Below are positions 1 to 12,571 of a stretch of 64,000 bases of DNA, in pieces. A model generated the notes under the pieces. That model had not been told where the DNA came from. It did not search any database and was given only the letters and a program-made list of their open reading frames with translations. The number at the start of each line of letters is the position of its first letter. The stretch's first letter is position 1. Position numbers and translations under genes: made by a program. The stretch is from Coenobita brevimanus (Eukaryota > Arthropoda > Malacostraca > Decapoda > Coenobitidae), in contig CM064697.1 of the NCBI GenBank assembly GCA_032717465.1, positions 7,286,533 to 7,350,532 of the forward strand, read 5' to 3'.

Positions 1-680
1 CTCGCCTCGATCTTGTCTGTGAATCGAGGCCCTCCACACTTCACCTTCATCTGACTTTAAAATCACGCCAGCATTTTTTGAGGAAAGTACTCTCTTGGGG
101 ATACTGAAGCGTACTGAATGAGAGGAAAAAAAAAAGTGGGTACGGTACTGTAATATGTTCTAGAAAGTACAGAGGGATGGCGCTGCATGAAAAGAAGCAG
201 TATGATGTGGGAAAATATATGGACTTAGTGCGAAAGGTAAAAAGTATATGAGCAATGAAAGAAGAATATACTGAGAATAGGTCAAAGTACACTAGCGACA
301 GAGAAATAATATGAGCTAAACACAAGAAAATTCAGAGACCTAGTATCGAGAGCAGCAAACTATATTAGCAAATAACAAGGAACAGTATCAACAGTTAAAA
401 ATAAAGACGCAAATACAGAGGGACAGCCTGGCATGAAAAGAGGGAAAAATGCACTGGCAGGTATGTAAAAATATGTAAAGGTAAACTCATCTTCAATAAT
501 CTCAATCCTAATCTATCACAGCGAGATCTCGAGATACCCATCACTAAACTAAGGTATTTATACATAATTATTTCTAGTACATTTCTTCCTAGGTTTTGCA
601 ACGGGGTTAAATCAATAGCCAGGCAGTTCAACGCCAACAGGGGAGTTTACTAAAGGGCACCTACAGTAACCCTTTAGTTT
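1..680. other. AT-rich non-coding stretch with a weak dispersed duplication
   Basis: No gene is visible. A purine-rich phrase containing TACAGAGGGA followed by GCATGAAAAG occurs near 170-195 and again near 412-440, so part of the stretch is an old, degraded duplication. The open frames here are short, hydrophobic and resemble each other only because they translate this duplication. Confidence 0.4.
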
Positions 681-706
681 TTATTTATTTATTTATTTAT
701 TTTTTT
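680..706. repeat. (TTTA)n microsatellite
   Basis: About six TTTA units run into a short T tract. This is an ordinary tetranucleotide microsatellite. Confidence 0.8.
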
Positions 707-1018
707 GTAAATAAGTGGTTAAGACGGGAGGTCCTCTTTTTTTAATTTTACTATTTCATTTTACTCCTGTCCGTATCTACTTTCTTTATATTGGTAGCTT
801 ATACTTCCTTAAATAATCATGTAAAGGTTTGAATGCATGAGTGGCAGGCAGAAACGTACACACAGGAATGAAGTGGGGCAGACTCCACAAAACAAAGAGA
901 AAGCATAACAGTGGGGGATCTATCAAACAGCATAGCCAGTGAAGTGCATCACACACATCATTCGCACACCATTCAAACATTCGGAATCTTGGTTCAGCCT
1001 CGCAATCAAAATCATCGG

Positions 1019-1021
<3 letters not shown>

Positions 1022-1065
<44 letters not shown>
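1022..1065. repeat. (TC)22 microsatellite
   Basis: Uninterrupted TC dinucleotides over 44 bp. The open frames crossing it read as alternating Arg-Glu or Leu-Ser and are not genes. Confidence 0.95.
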
Positions 1066-1067
<2 letters not shown>

Positions 1068-1139
1068 GCAAAAATGCTACTCCAAATGACTGAGAGCAGA
1101 CTACATTGAAAGGAACAAAGGATCAGGATACACTACATC

Positions 1140-1640
1140 ACAGAAGCCAAACTGAAAGCCAGACTGAAGAAAAATGATGACACTCAGAATATCGGAAAGA
1201 AAAAGTGAGACACGGCGAAGGTACGACACGAGTCAAAATCAAGGAATATAAGAAAAGGCCTGGAACACAAAAGGATGCAAATTGTGTAAAAAGAAAAATA
1301 AAAAGGCAGTGAGGGGGACGGACAGAGACTTGGAGAAGAAAAATGTAAATGTAGATGAAAAGAAATAACGAAGGACTTAAAAAAAAAAAAAAACGCTGGC
1401 CAAGAAAGAAACAGAATGGAATAAAAAAATGGCATAAAATGTGTGAATTAAAAAAAAAAAGTAAGGGGAGAGGAGAGAGGAGGCGAGGAAAAAAAACAAA
1501 AAAAACAGGGATAGCAGATGAGGAGAGGAGAGATGACAAGGAGAGTGGCGAGGGAGTCAGAGGAGTGCATGCAATGAAAACTGAGAGAGACTGAGGAGTG
1601 AGAGTGATGCAGTGGCTGGGATAGAAAAGAAAGTATATGG
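1140..1640. repeat. Purine-rich low-complexity tract
   Basis: The plus strand is strongly A/G biased and contains several poly-A runs, including 1379-1393. A 204-residue minus-strand frame crosses it, but that frame is almost entirely Phe, Leu, Ser and Pro, as expected from any polypyrimidine strand. Confidence 0.7.
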
Positions 1641-2108
1641 AAAAGACAAAGGACACATTTGACAGTCCCACCCACCCTAACCATATCCACCACCCCAACA
1701 TATCCCAAAAAGTGTCTTTTGTCTTCGGAGACACCCCAGACGCACACCACATACACCATCAATACCTCCCAACCCTCAACACGACGCCCGTAAGTGTAAC
1801 GCTCATGAAACTCTACCGCTGCAACTTGCCATACTTCATCCTTCAAAATCGTACAGTGACTCGGTGTATGAGTGGCTGATACAGTCATGGGCACAGGCTG
1901 AAATTGGACGCCCCTGTGGGGGCCGCAGAAAGAATAAAGAAGCTAATGAAGGGTACACCACACCCTTCCAGTCCGAAAATTCTTCCCTAAGCTAGATAAA
2001 ATCCCTTGGAGACAGCAAGAATAAGAGAAAGAAAACGATGAAGAAACTGAGAGACATAAAGTGATATGTGACGTAAAACTGGAAACGAGGACTGAAACAA
2101 AGACTGAA

Positions 2109-2109
<1 letters not shown>

Positions 2110-2167
<58 letters not shown>
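2110..2167. repeat. (CA)29 microsatellite
   Basis: Pure CA dinucleotides over 58 bp on the plus strand, inside a purine-rich region. Confidence 0.95.
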
Positions 2168-2169
<2 letters not shown>

Positions 2170-2714
2170 TCGATGGCCAAAAATGTGCAGATGCCAAGGA
2201 AGAAAAGAAGTGAGAAAGGAGTAAGAGAAGCTGAGGAAAGAGAAATAGATGTAGAGGAATGTTAGAAGTAAGGACAAGAAATGATTAAGAGAGTAAGAGA
2301 CGTCAAGCAGAGGAAGGAAAGGAGCAAGCAAGAGTGTGGGAAGAGAAAGTAAGGGTGCGAAAAGAGCAAGAAAGAAAACAAACATAGCAAGGGAAGAGAA
2401 AGGCAATATGATGATAAAGCGATTGGAGGCCAAGGAAGAAAAGCACAGATGAGGGAAAGTGCAAGAGACGATGATGAAAGAGCAAGCAAGAGTGAAAAAA
2501 TTGCCAGCAAGAGCGGAGTAACAGCGAGAGAAAGTGAGAAATGAGAGCAAAAGTGAGGAAAGACCAAGCAACAATGAAGTAATAGGATCCAAAAAGGAAA
2601 AACACGAGAGCATTGGAGAGAGTGGCAGGATGAAGAGAATATAGTAACTAGTGGGAAAATTACAACAAGAAAAAGTTTGAAATATTATGAAGGTTGAGTG
2701 AGATAGTAATGGTG

Positions 2715-2750
<36 letters not shown>

Positions 2751-3230
2751 CGACGAACAAGGAAATGACAGCGTGAGATGAGGAGGAATAGTTGGGGAAC
2801 GAGAGGTCGTGGACGAAAGAGAAAAAAAGAAATAAAAAAAAGAAGAAACGAAAGCCTATACGCTGAGAAAAAGCCTACGTGAAAGCAGGAGAAAGGGGAT
2901 GAGGGAAGCAGGAAGAGAAAGTTGACGAGTAAAGGCGGGTGAGACAGAAAGAGAGGGAGCGAGGGTGAGAAGGAAGAAGTGGACAAGGGAAGAAGGGCGA
3001 GACAGAAAGAAAGCGAGTGGGAAGGCAGAAAATGAGAGCGAGGAGAGGACGGTGGGAAAGAAAAAAAAAACAGAAAGCGAGCGAAAGGGAAGAGAAAGAA
3101 AGCAAGGGAAAAAGAATAAGAAAGAGAGAGCGAGAAGGAAGAGAAGGAAGGCGAAGAAAGTAGGACGAGAAAGAAAGAAAGAGAGCGAGAGAGTGCAAGA
3201 AGACAATAGAGCACAAGACAGCACGGGCCA
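2170..3230. repeat. 1-kb purine-rich domain with internal (GA)n
   Basis: The plus strand is about 1 kb of A/G-dominated sequence with recurring GAGAGAAAG and AAGAAAG phrases. A pure (GA)16 tract lies at 2717-2748. It ends abruptly near 3235 where balanced sequence resumes. Polypurine tracts of this kind can adopt triplex (H-DNA) structures. Frames of 100-250 residues here are shadows of the composition bias. Confidence 0.75.
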
Positions 3231-3318
3231 CTGGCCACCCGGGGCGTGTCCTGCCTTCTAAGGTGGGGTCATGTCAGATTCATTTCCCCTCACACAGATT
3301 TTCCTGCACCTTGATTGA

Positions 3319-3568
<250 letters not shown>

Positions 3569-3569
3569 C

Positions 3570-4185
3570 CTCAAATTTAAATGAGCAATATGGTATCACA
3601 TTGCTGTAGTCTGTATTAAATATCTTCGTAGACTGCTGGAAATCACGGACAGCTAGACCTCTTTTGCTTTCAGTGCTGCTCACAAAACCTCTCAAGATAA
3701 TGAGAAACTGTAAGACTATCGCTGGCATGACCTGCTAAATTGCACAACAGGTGGATATGTGAATACCTGTTTGGCTGACAGGGGATAATATATTTTCGAC
3801 TAAAGCAAGACCTGGCTGACTGATTAGCTGAAGTAAGGAGTGACCAAACCAGCTGTCCATACTATAAAATGTAAATGTAAATCCAGAAGGTAGGTATCAG
3901 ATATAACCACACTAAGCAAGAAACTGAACAGGTAAATAAAACGTATGGGCACTGCTGATGATTGTAAGCAATGCAGAGAAGTGAAACACAAAGAAACATG
4001 ATACACAAAAGGAATTCACTGATGAGGGGCGGGGACTTGAAACTGAACGAGAGATACCAGTAAAACGCCACAAAAGGACAGAAATACAAAAGATAGGTCC
4101 AGCGAGGCAAGGCGGGGCAGGGAAGAGTATACCACCGACTGGAGAGATCGTGACGAGAGGAACACAAAGCCAAACCATCCTGCCC
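3570..4185. other. Non-coding stretch without recognised feature
   Basis: Balanced to A-rich sequence with no long tandem structure and no convincing open frame. Nothing further can be assigned. Confidence 0.4.
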
Positions 4186-4189
4186 ACCC

Positions 4190-4790
4190 ACACCCCCCTC
4201 CTCCTCCCTTCAACCTTTGCACCCACCCTCACCCCCTCCTCCTCCCTTATCCTTTAGTCCCTCCCCCTCTTCTTTCTCCCTTCAGCCCTTTGCACCCATC
4301 CACACCCCCCTCCTCCTCCTCCCCTCAACCCTTTACCCACAACATCCTATCCCCCTCCTCCTCTCTTCAAACATTTGCACCCACGCTCCCACTCCTCTCC
4401 CTTCAACCCTTTTGCACCCACCTACACCCGCTCTTTCTCCCTTCAACCCTTTATATCCACCTAGTCTCCCCTCCTCCTCTCTTCAACCCTTTATACCCAT
4501 CCAACACCCTCCTCCAATCGGCCACCTTTTGCACCCACCCACCTCTCTCCTCCCCCGTTCACCCTTCACCCACTGCATTCTCTCCCCCTCCCTCCCCTCC
4601 TCCGTCACCGCACTGCCCTTTCTCGTCGACTTGCCCAAACGAACCTGCCTTTGCTGTCCCATGCTAGTCAGCCCCACCCCTCTCTGCTCCGCCCCACCAC
4701 ACCCCACCGCCCCTCTCCACCCCTCTCCGCCCTTCCATACTGCACTCTCCCATTTCTGTCCTCCCAATACCCATTCCTCTTAGTTAGCTC
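4190..4790. repeat. Degenerate pyrimidine-rich minisatellite (about 50-60 bp units)
   Basis: Phrases containing CTCCTCCTCCCTTCAACC followed by CTTTGCACCCA recur about every 50-60 bp from 4194 to about 4540 and decay downstream. The plus strand is almost entirely C and T. The 188-residue proline/serine-rich frame over it is a repeat translation. Confidence 0.75.
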
Positions 4791-5700
4791 GCCCCGTAAC
4801 ATCCAGCACTGCCCAAAATCCAACTCCCAAAACACGCCAGGTCCTTTCATGTCGACCAGCACCGGGAAAGATTGCACTTTATTGGAAGCAAGCCAGGCGC
4901 CAGCTAGCCCCCCCCCCCCACACACACACTCTGTCCATGATATTACACAGATTTAAAATTAACTACTGAAGCCTAGGTCGTCAAGCTAGAGGAGCTGGTT
5001 TATTTTTTGTGGTGCAGCATAAATAGAGGGTAAAGGGCGACTGAATCCCGCCGGTGGCGAGCTGGGCAAAGTGCACTACTCCCAAACCTGTCTTTGCCAT
5101 CACAATCCAGCCTTGCAATCCCATCCGTCAACCCCACCCAGCCTCACCTCAACCAACCAGCCCAGCTCAGCCCCGCCCAGCCTAAACGACCACTTACCTT
5201 ATATCATCCGTCCACTCCCTCTTACAAAACTACCCTATACATAACCCTCGCCCCGACCTGCTCCGCCCAATTTTGAAAATCTAACCTGCCATACCTCAGC
5301 ATGCCCTATCAAAATACTACGCCTGCTAAACTAAAAACCTTTTCGCACTACTCATGGATCTGCCCAAAATTCCGTTCTTTCCAAATAAAAACCCTCGTAT
5401 ATATTGCCTCGCCTTGCCCCAACACACCGTGCCACATTTCTCCCTGCTTTGCCTTTCACTGCACTGCCCCTCTCAGTATTATCCAGTCTGTTTCGCTTTC
5501 CTCTCAGTATGTCCTTACTGGTTTCGTTCTACTTCCTCCATCATACATGGCCCCCACCAATCTGGCAAGCCTTAACCAAACTCAACCTCCCTCAATATAC
5601 CAAGTCCTTTTATATATCCCCGCAGTACTCTAACCCATTCAGCAGCATACACTCTGGCCTCTCTTAGCCATTAACACCCTCGAAACTTAAACATCAGGAA
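4790..5700. other. C-rich non-coding stretch
   Basis: Loosely repetitive phrases (CCCAGCC, CTCGCC, CTGCCC) make the plus strand C-rich. There is no coding signature. Short frames here are proline/serine-rich and lack recognisable motifs. Confidence 0.4.
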
Positions 5701-5840
5701 ACCTTTAACAAAACTCTAAATAAACATCTTCCTCATGGCAATATTTAGGCCGTTAACACCGACACTCCAGTTTTCACGGCATAACTCGCACATTCGGAGA
5801 GAAAGGTAAGCTATTAAACGGATCATCACAACCCCTGCGG

Positions 5841-6180
5841 AAAAAAAAAAAAAAAACACTAAAGAGCGAGGAGATGGGAAGCGAGAACAATAATGCGCTA
5901 AACGAGAGGGGGGGAAAAACCGATGGCAAGTTTTAATGAGGTGAGTTTTTCTTGTTGACTTTCGAGTAGAAGAAAGATGTTGACCTACTGGTGGAAAGAC
6001 GAACAGGAGTGCAAAACAATAATACAACCACGAAGAGTAACGCAAAAGGAAAAGAAATGCAAAATGAAGACGCAAGGAGAGTTAAAAGACAGACATGGAG
6101 CAAAAAAAAAAAAAAAAAAAATGCTGAAATAAGAAAATCACAGCAGTCGAAAAAGAAAAAGAAATATACATGAAGTCTGA
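5841..6180. repeat. Purine-rich stretch with two poly-A runs
   Basis: Poly-A of 16 at 5841-5856 and 20 at 6102-6121 lie in A/G-rich sequence. Neither run follows recognisable retroposon sequence, so I do not call a retrotransposed gene. Confidence 0.6.
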
Positions 6181-6366
6181 AAGCTGGAAAAAGAAAAAGT
6201 ATACGGACACCAAAATCTGGAGAGACAAAAATACAAAATGGAGAGAAAGACACGGGCGAGAAAAACAAGGCAAATCAACCCTCACCTTCGCTCCGCCATC
6301 ATCAGAATCCGATATTACAGGCAATGCAAGACGTACCCACACAGGCGCCGCTATCATAATAAACCT

Positions 6367-6493
<127 letters not shown>

Positions 6494-6760
6494 CAGGCGT
6501 GTGGACGTTTGGTCTTCCACAATATAGCCGACTATCACTTCAATAATTGGTTTTCATGCAGATGTGATAAAAAGTAGGTTACTGCATATAACGCCTGATT
6601 TTTTCCCCAATATATATTTTCTTATTTTTCATGACTGAGGAATTTACAAACCTCGAGTGTAAAAAAAAAAAATCCACTGCCTCCTACGTATTTTCATATC
6701 CAACAGGCAGTTCATTAAGTAACAAGATAACACACCACAAGTTTACCATCTCCTCCGTTT

Positions 6761-6763
<3 letters not shown>

Positions 6764-6795
<32 letters not shown>
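6764..6795. repeat. (GA)16 microsatellite
   Basis: Pure GA dinucleotides over 32 bp. Confidence 0.95.
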
Positions 6796-6797
<2 letters not shown>

Positions 6798-7256
6798 CAA
6801 AACCCTCATAGTCAAGGAAATTTTACTGCGAATAATTTAACGAAAGGTGTCCCTTGTTTATCATCCTTGGTAACGTAACGCAGGCGCTATTACCAAAACA
6901 ACACTGCATAAAACCATGCCATCTCTCTCCTTTACGATACCCATTCTGAACCCACACATAGGTACAAACTGAAAGCTCTTCTCGGCGTCGTGGAAACATT
7001 ACGACGGTGCTTCGTTACGCCATAAGGAGAAAATAATCCCACGAACACATTTGCCCCGGAATGTAAATACTCCGGAAAGGGATTTGGGGAGTCTGCTGAG
7101 TGGTGGGGGAGGTGTTGTATGCAGCGGGGTTGGTCGGGGCTAAAGTTTGCAGGGAGGATTATACACACTCATACACACCACCTCCTGCAAAGAACTGCCC
7201 CGGGATTTATGGAGAGAAAAAGAGTGGGGGGGAGGGGGATAGGCAAACGGAAATAT

Positions 7257-7766
<510 letters not shown>

Positions 7767-7821
<55 letters not shown>
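7767..7821. repeat. (CT)27 microsatellite
   Basis: Pure CT dinucleotides over 55 bp, leading into a longer pyrimidine tract. Confidence 0.95.
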
Positions 7822-7823
<2 letters not shown>

Positions 7824-7849
7824 TTTTCCTCCCCCTGCCCTTACCATTT

Positions 7850-8320
7850 TAACCTCATACTCTTCCTTCCTTTTCCATCTCTCACTCCATCTCCTACCAT
7901 AATAACCTCACACTCTCCTCACCCTCCACATCTCTTCCTCCTCCCCCACCTCTTTTCCCCTCTGCTCACACTCCCTTCCATTATAACCCGTCCAACCCTC
8001 ACCCCCTCATTCTCACTCTCCCTTCCATCATAACCAGTCCATCCCCCAACCCCTCCTTCCCACTCTCCCTTCCAACATAACCCTCCCACCTTCAACCATT
8101 GTCTCTCTCTCCCTTCTATTATAACCCTTACATCCTCACCCCTTCTCACTCTCCCTTCCATCACCACCCCTCCCAGCCTCACCCTTCTCACTCTCCCTTC
8201 CATCACCACCCCTCCCAGCCTCACCCTTCTCACTCTCCCTTCCATCACCACCCCTCCCAGCCTCACCCTTCTCACTCTCCCTTCCATCACCATCCCTCCC
8301 ACCCTCCACCAAAGTCGCTA
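7850..8320. repeat. 42-bp minisatellite in a pyrimidine tract
   Basis: A 42-bp unit built around CTCACTCTCCCTTCCATC is repeated at least three times nearly perfectly from about 8140 to 8310. More diverged copies reach back to about 7870. Because 42 is divisible by three, both strands stay open and translate to a 14-residue repeat (plus strand SHSPFHHHPSQPHP). Composition and absence of any coding context argue for a minisatellite. Confidence 0.85.
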
Positions 8321-8329
8321 TAATCAAAG

Positions 8330-8865
8330 AACGCCGAAATACACATCTCCATCATTTTCCCGACCTTAGCTAGTCGGCGCCGTATAGCATTTTGAAAAAC
8401 AGTAATGAGGATGGAAACTGTTATATTTCGTGGTGCGTAATTTATCTACACCCCCCTCCCCCCAAAAAAAAAATAACTCATTAGTCGATCCTCAAAGTCT
8501 TCAAACGATATATTTTTCAGCACTTTTATACGAGGATTTTTCTTTTTTTTTCGGACCCGTGTCATCCCTTTTAGCCCGAAGTTTTGGATGCAGTTTTCCC
8601 AGAATTACCGAAGCGGCCAGTTTATTAATCCCCGGCTGAAAGAAAAATTGCCTGCATGCATTAATTCATACAAAATGTGATGTAATTATAACGGGCGTGT
8701 CCCCAAAGCGAGCGTAACTGTCCCGTCCTTCCCTGTGATCATGCCGGACGTGCAGTTTTCTGGCATTTTGCACCGTAGCGCCGCGGGGAAAGGCAGGTAA
8801 TAATGACATCTAACTCTTGCTATATACGACCTCTAACTCTGGCTTTATAACGAACCTAGCAGACT
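8330..8865. other. Non-coding stretch with a CpG-richer segment
   Basis: Mostly unique sequence. About 8690-8800 has more CpG than its surroundings. No transcript structure or protein motif is visible. Confidence 0.35.
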
Positions 8866-8867
8866 TT

Positions 8868-9010
8868 TTAGCATGTATATACACAGAGACCCCTGTCTTT
8901 AGCACGTATAAGATACAAACACCTTTGATTAGCACACACACACACATCCCTGTACTTAACGCGCATACAAACACCTCTGGTTAGTGCAGCATTAGCACAC
9001 CCTGTCCACT
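8868..9010. repeat. Degenerate tandem repeat, about 30-bp unit
   Basis: Four or five imperfect copies share TTAGCAC, a CATACAAACAC-like middle and CCCTGT. A short (CA)n has grown inside one copy near 8935-8945. Confidence 0.55.
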
Positions 9011-9051
9011 CATTAGCCTGAAAGAAAAACACCCGGTCTGCGCTAAAACTT

Positions 9052-9058
<7 letters not shown>

Positions 9059-9081
<23 letters not shown>
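9059..9081. repeat. (GA)n microsatellite
   Basis: Short pure GA tract of about 23 bp. Confidence 0.9.
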
Positions 9082-9083
<2 letters not shown>

Positions 9084-9431
9084 ACAGTATGTGGGTAAGC
9101 ATTCAAACTTTCTCCCCTTAACCACTGCACTACCAAAGGTTTCTCTAAGGTAGAACAAAATCATCTGGCGTAAAATAATATGTACTATACCCATTTTACC
9201 TTAACCCAGTCCAAATTTACGTCCAACTGCAGCTAATTTCACGTAAGTCATTGGAGGAAAAAGATAATAATACGGCTCTTCATCCTTTCCATAGCACTTC
9301 ATGATAGTGTCATATTTAATTGTTACTCAACTGTTACACGTGAGGCCAAGTTAGAGTAAAAGCAGAGTAGTAAGTAAGTTTTTTAGAGAGGAAAAATTAA
9401 TAGAGCTTCTGATACTTCCATGAACATATTA

Positions 9432-9433
<2 letters not shown>

Positions 9434-9490
<57 letters not shown>
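9434..9490. repeat. (CA)28 microsatellite
   Basis: Pure CA dinucleotides over 57 bp. Confidence 0.95.
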
Positions 9491-9492
<2 letters not shown>

Positions 9493-9706
9493 GAAACATT
9501 TATGACGGAGGCGACAACTCACAAAACCCTTCCCTATCAATACGCACCTGCATCCCACCTCACGCCCCTCGTCCCTCAGTAATGGCATGTCGGTGTCGTT
9601 CGCGGGGTCACGAGCGCCTCAAAGAGCCCGACGAAGAATAAAACGACATGAGACCCAGAGTAAACATAGGCGAGGACGTGGAATGTTGCAGGGCTCAATG
9701 CAGGTG

Positions 9707-9710
<4 letters not shown>

Positions 9711-9750
<40 letters not shown>
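9711..9750. repeat. (CT)20 microsatellite inside a MITE arm
   Basis: Pure CT over 40 bp. It is followed directly by the left-arm sequence of the TTAA foldback MITE (see 9751-9915), so the microsatellite appears to have replaced the distal part of that arm. Confidence 0.85.
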
Positions 9751-9753
<3 letters not shown>

Positions 9754-9915
9754 TTTATTCATGTTACCACCAGACGGTTCTATTAAGGGACACCTTTGGA
9801 ATCAGAAGGGTTGGAAAATACACCCCACCCACCACTACCAAGTACAGATTCTAATTTCAATAAAATCGTCTGGTGGTGGACTGAATAAAAGAAAAAACAT
9901 GCCATCGCAGTGAAA
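9751..9915. mobile_element. Degenerate TTAA-type foldback MITE, left end truncated
   Basis: The left arm contains TACCACCAGACGGTTCTATT (9766-9785). The right arm contains its inverted counterpart AATAAAATCGTCTGGTGG (about 9859-9876), followed by CCATCGCAGTGAAAG. The arms are about 90 bp apart and could form a hairpin. The right end matches the terminal sequence of better preserved copies (15603-15825, 39521-39618). The left terminus is missing at the (CT)n tract. No coding capacity. Confidence 0.6.
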
Positions 9916-10040
9916 GTCTTATTAGAGCCAACCATGAAGGATCCACTACAAACAAAAATCATATATTTGGGAGGGAGAAGCGTGTCAGGCAATCACCAGG
10001 CTACCTTATGGGATCAGATCACGTGAGTCCTGACCAAAAC

Positions 10041-10042
<2 letters not shown>

Positions 10043-10123
<81 letters not shown>

Positions 10124-10146
10124 TGTGTGTGTGCGCGCGCGCGCGC
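10043..10146. repeat. (GT)n-(GC)n compound alternating tract
   Basis: GT runs from 10043 to about 10119 and passes through GCGTGTGTGT to a GC alternation ending at 10146. More than 100 bp of uninterrupted purine-pyrimidine alternation ending in (GC)n is a classic Z-DNA-prone sequence. Confidence 0.9.
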
Positions 10147-10254
10147 TGGCCGCAGTAACATTTCAGGTTACGTACATTAACAAAAGTAACGGACTATATG
10201 TTACCTTGGATGGGTCTGGTGCTGTATGATTAACTTCCCTCAGACAATTTCAGC

Positions 10255-10255
<1 letters not shown>

Positions 10256-10301
<46 letters not shown>
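10256..10301. repeat. (CA)23 microsatellite
   Basis: Pure CA over 46 bp, about 110 bp after the preceding (GT)-(GC) tract and in the opposite orientation. Confidence 0.95.
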
Positions 10302-10304
<3 letters not shown>

Positions 10305-10508
10305 AAGCATACATATGGTGGCGTACAAAACGTGATGGTGCAAACATGAGCAATCCCTGCAGTGAATATAATATGTAGTGTGTTGTTTTGGTGACGAGGA
10401 AGGGGTGAGGGGAATCTTATGTTTACCTCCTGGGTGTGGGGGAGCGTGAGGCCTTGCACGCCACTGGATCCTCTGTCCCCTCCGACGGGTTCCTAAATGT
10501 TCGAGAAT

Positions 10509-10720
10509 CTGGGGACGTATGCATAAAGTCTCCGATGCTTGAGATGTGTATTAGACTGCTTATGTATTTGTCTTTGCTCATACTGTTACCAAACACCTAA
10601 CAATGAAGTCACCGCATATAAACTCTCCTAAAGTTAAACTGTATAAAAGATTGATTGTGTATACGTTTGTCTTCATTTATACAGCTAACAAAACAATCTG
10701 CAGCAGTAGTAACTGTAGTT
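10509..10720. mobile_element. Two degenerate left ends of the ATTTATAAAG-type MITE
   Basis: The first part (10511 onward) has GGGGACGTATGCATAAAG and a GTGTATTAGACTGCTTATG segment. From 10616 a second copy of the same left half follows, with CTCTCCTAAAG, GTATAAAAGATTG and ATACGTTTGTCTTCA. Both match the left halves of the elements at 16378-16612 and 24071-24325. Neither has a clear right terminus. They may be a local duplication. Confidence 0.5.
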
Positions 10721-11034
10721 GCAATCCCATGTTCATCTTGACGTGAACCTAGTGGACTGCAAGCCAAAGTTGCCCTTTTCATGCAGTCCACCATCCTCCT
10801 TTCAGGGGATGAGGAGGGAACTGACGTACGTTTTGTATAGCTGGGCAGCTACAAGGCCCCGTCATATCGGTGCCACCACGTGAAGGCGACCCTCTCCCGC
10901 GATCTGAGATAACAGTTAACTGTTACGGGTTTTTATCGTAAAATACTGGTTAGGAAGAATTATAAACATCCTGTAGTGGAGGTTACAGTATGATGATTTC
11001 TTCAGCGGTTTCATTAAAAATACATGTTCATAGT

Positions 11035-11525
<491 letters not shown>

Positions 11526-11699
11526 TTATTCTATGGGCTGTGTGGAGAAGCCGTGGCCTACAGGAGGGAAAGCCAAACCAAGGCGGCCGTCCATTTACCT
11601 CCCACTTAGCGCAGATTTATGGGTCATGGGAAGCGAGCCACCGTGAAGGAAACACCGCAATTTTTAGCAGTAAGTCTTGGGGGGTCCAGGGTTCGTATC

Positions 11700-11745
11700 C
11701 TCGATGATTAAGGAAGCTCCCTAGCACCTCTTCCTTAGCGTTTTA
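11700..11745 (+). mobile_element. Solo left end of the TAA-type MITE
   Basis: Contains GATTAAGGAAGCTCCCTAGC and CACCTCTTCCTTAG, matching the left terminal repeat of the element at 44404-44655. The sequence then changes to T-rich DNA, so only one end remains. Confidence 0.5.
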
Positions 11746-11819
11746 TTATTATTATTTTTTTTTTCAAACTACCCACTGATATCCTTTTTTTTTATTATTT
11801 TTTTTATAGACACCCAATT

Positions 11820-12245
11820 TATTCTCAAAAGGGTTTACAGACAAACATAATATGCTCAAAAGGGCGCTTCCTGACACACAAATTATGCTCAAAACGGGTT
11901 TACAGACAAACAAATTATGCTCAAAGGGGGTTTACAGACACAAATTACGCTCAAAGGGGGATTTACAGACGCAAAAATTATGTTCAAAATGGGTTTACAG
12001 ACACGCATATTATGCTCAAAAGGGGTTTACCGACACAAATTATGCTCAAAAGGTTTTTACAGACACAAATTATGCTCAAAGGGGGTTTACCGACACAAAT
12101 TACGCTCAAAAGGGGGGTTTACAGACAAATTACGCTCAAAAGGGGGGTTTACCGACACAAATTACGCTCAAAAGGGGGGTTTACAGACACAAATTATGCT
12201 CAGAAGTAGTTTACAGACACAAATTATGTTCAAAAGGGGTTGGCC
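11820..12245. repeat. 31-bp minisatellite, about 14 copies
   Basis: The unit reads roughly TTTACAGACACAAATTATG then CTCAAAAGGGG, with periods of 30-32 bp. Variants include ACAGAC/ACCGAC and ATTATG/ATTACG. The 31-bp period shifts the frame each unit, yet every frame remains open, so overlapping 65-137 residue frames appear. None is a gene. Confidence 0.9.
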
Positions 12246-12519
12246 GACACACACACATGCTTTGAAAGGAAACACATGACACGCACATCTGAGGAAAAAT
12301 TGTGGCGGTACAGGTTAATGGCGGAGTGTCTGGTCTGGCCTGATAAGCACACGCCAGGCCACACTACCACACCTACACCTTTGTATTTACGGGGCGACAG
12401 ACGCAAGGAATCAACACTTACACTTCGCTACCCTGCAATCACATCAAACGGAGGGGTAAAGGCCTTAATTACCGTTCATTTGTCAGTGATAATAGAGGGC
12501 AGTGAGACAGCTGATCAGG

Positions 12520-12528
<9 letters not shown>

Positions 12529-12568
<40 letters not shown>
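12529..12568. repeat. (CT)20 microsatellite after a C run
   Basis: Nine C residues are followed by pure CT over about 40 bp. Confidence 0.95.

Positions 12569-12569
<1 letters not shown>

Positions 12570-12571
<2 letters not shown>

Noticed and set aside
1987..2760. 257-residue minus-strand frame
   Set aside because: It spans a purine-rich domain and the (CA)29 tract. Composition explains it.
8099..8323. Apparent protein with a regular 14-residue repeat on both strands
   Set aside because: The 42-bp minisatellite is a multiple of three, so frames stay open by arithmetic. Both strands are open and there is no coding context.
11545..11715. Another tRNA-derived SINE (GGGTTCGTATCC B-box-like sequence near 11692)
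   Set aside because: No matching A box at tRNA spacing and no similarity to the other SINE copies. It also ends in a solo MITE end.
12001..12245. Possible CRISPR array (31-bp repeat)
   Set aside because: Repeats are contiguous without unique spacers, and the sequence is clearly eukaryotic.
11852..12279. Overlapping 120-137-residue frames in two registers
   Set aside because: Translations of the 31-bp minisatellite in shifting frame.
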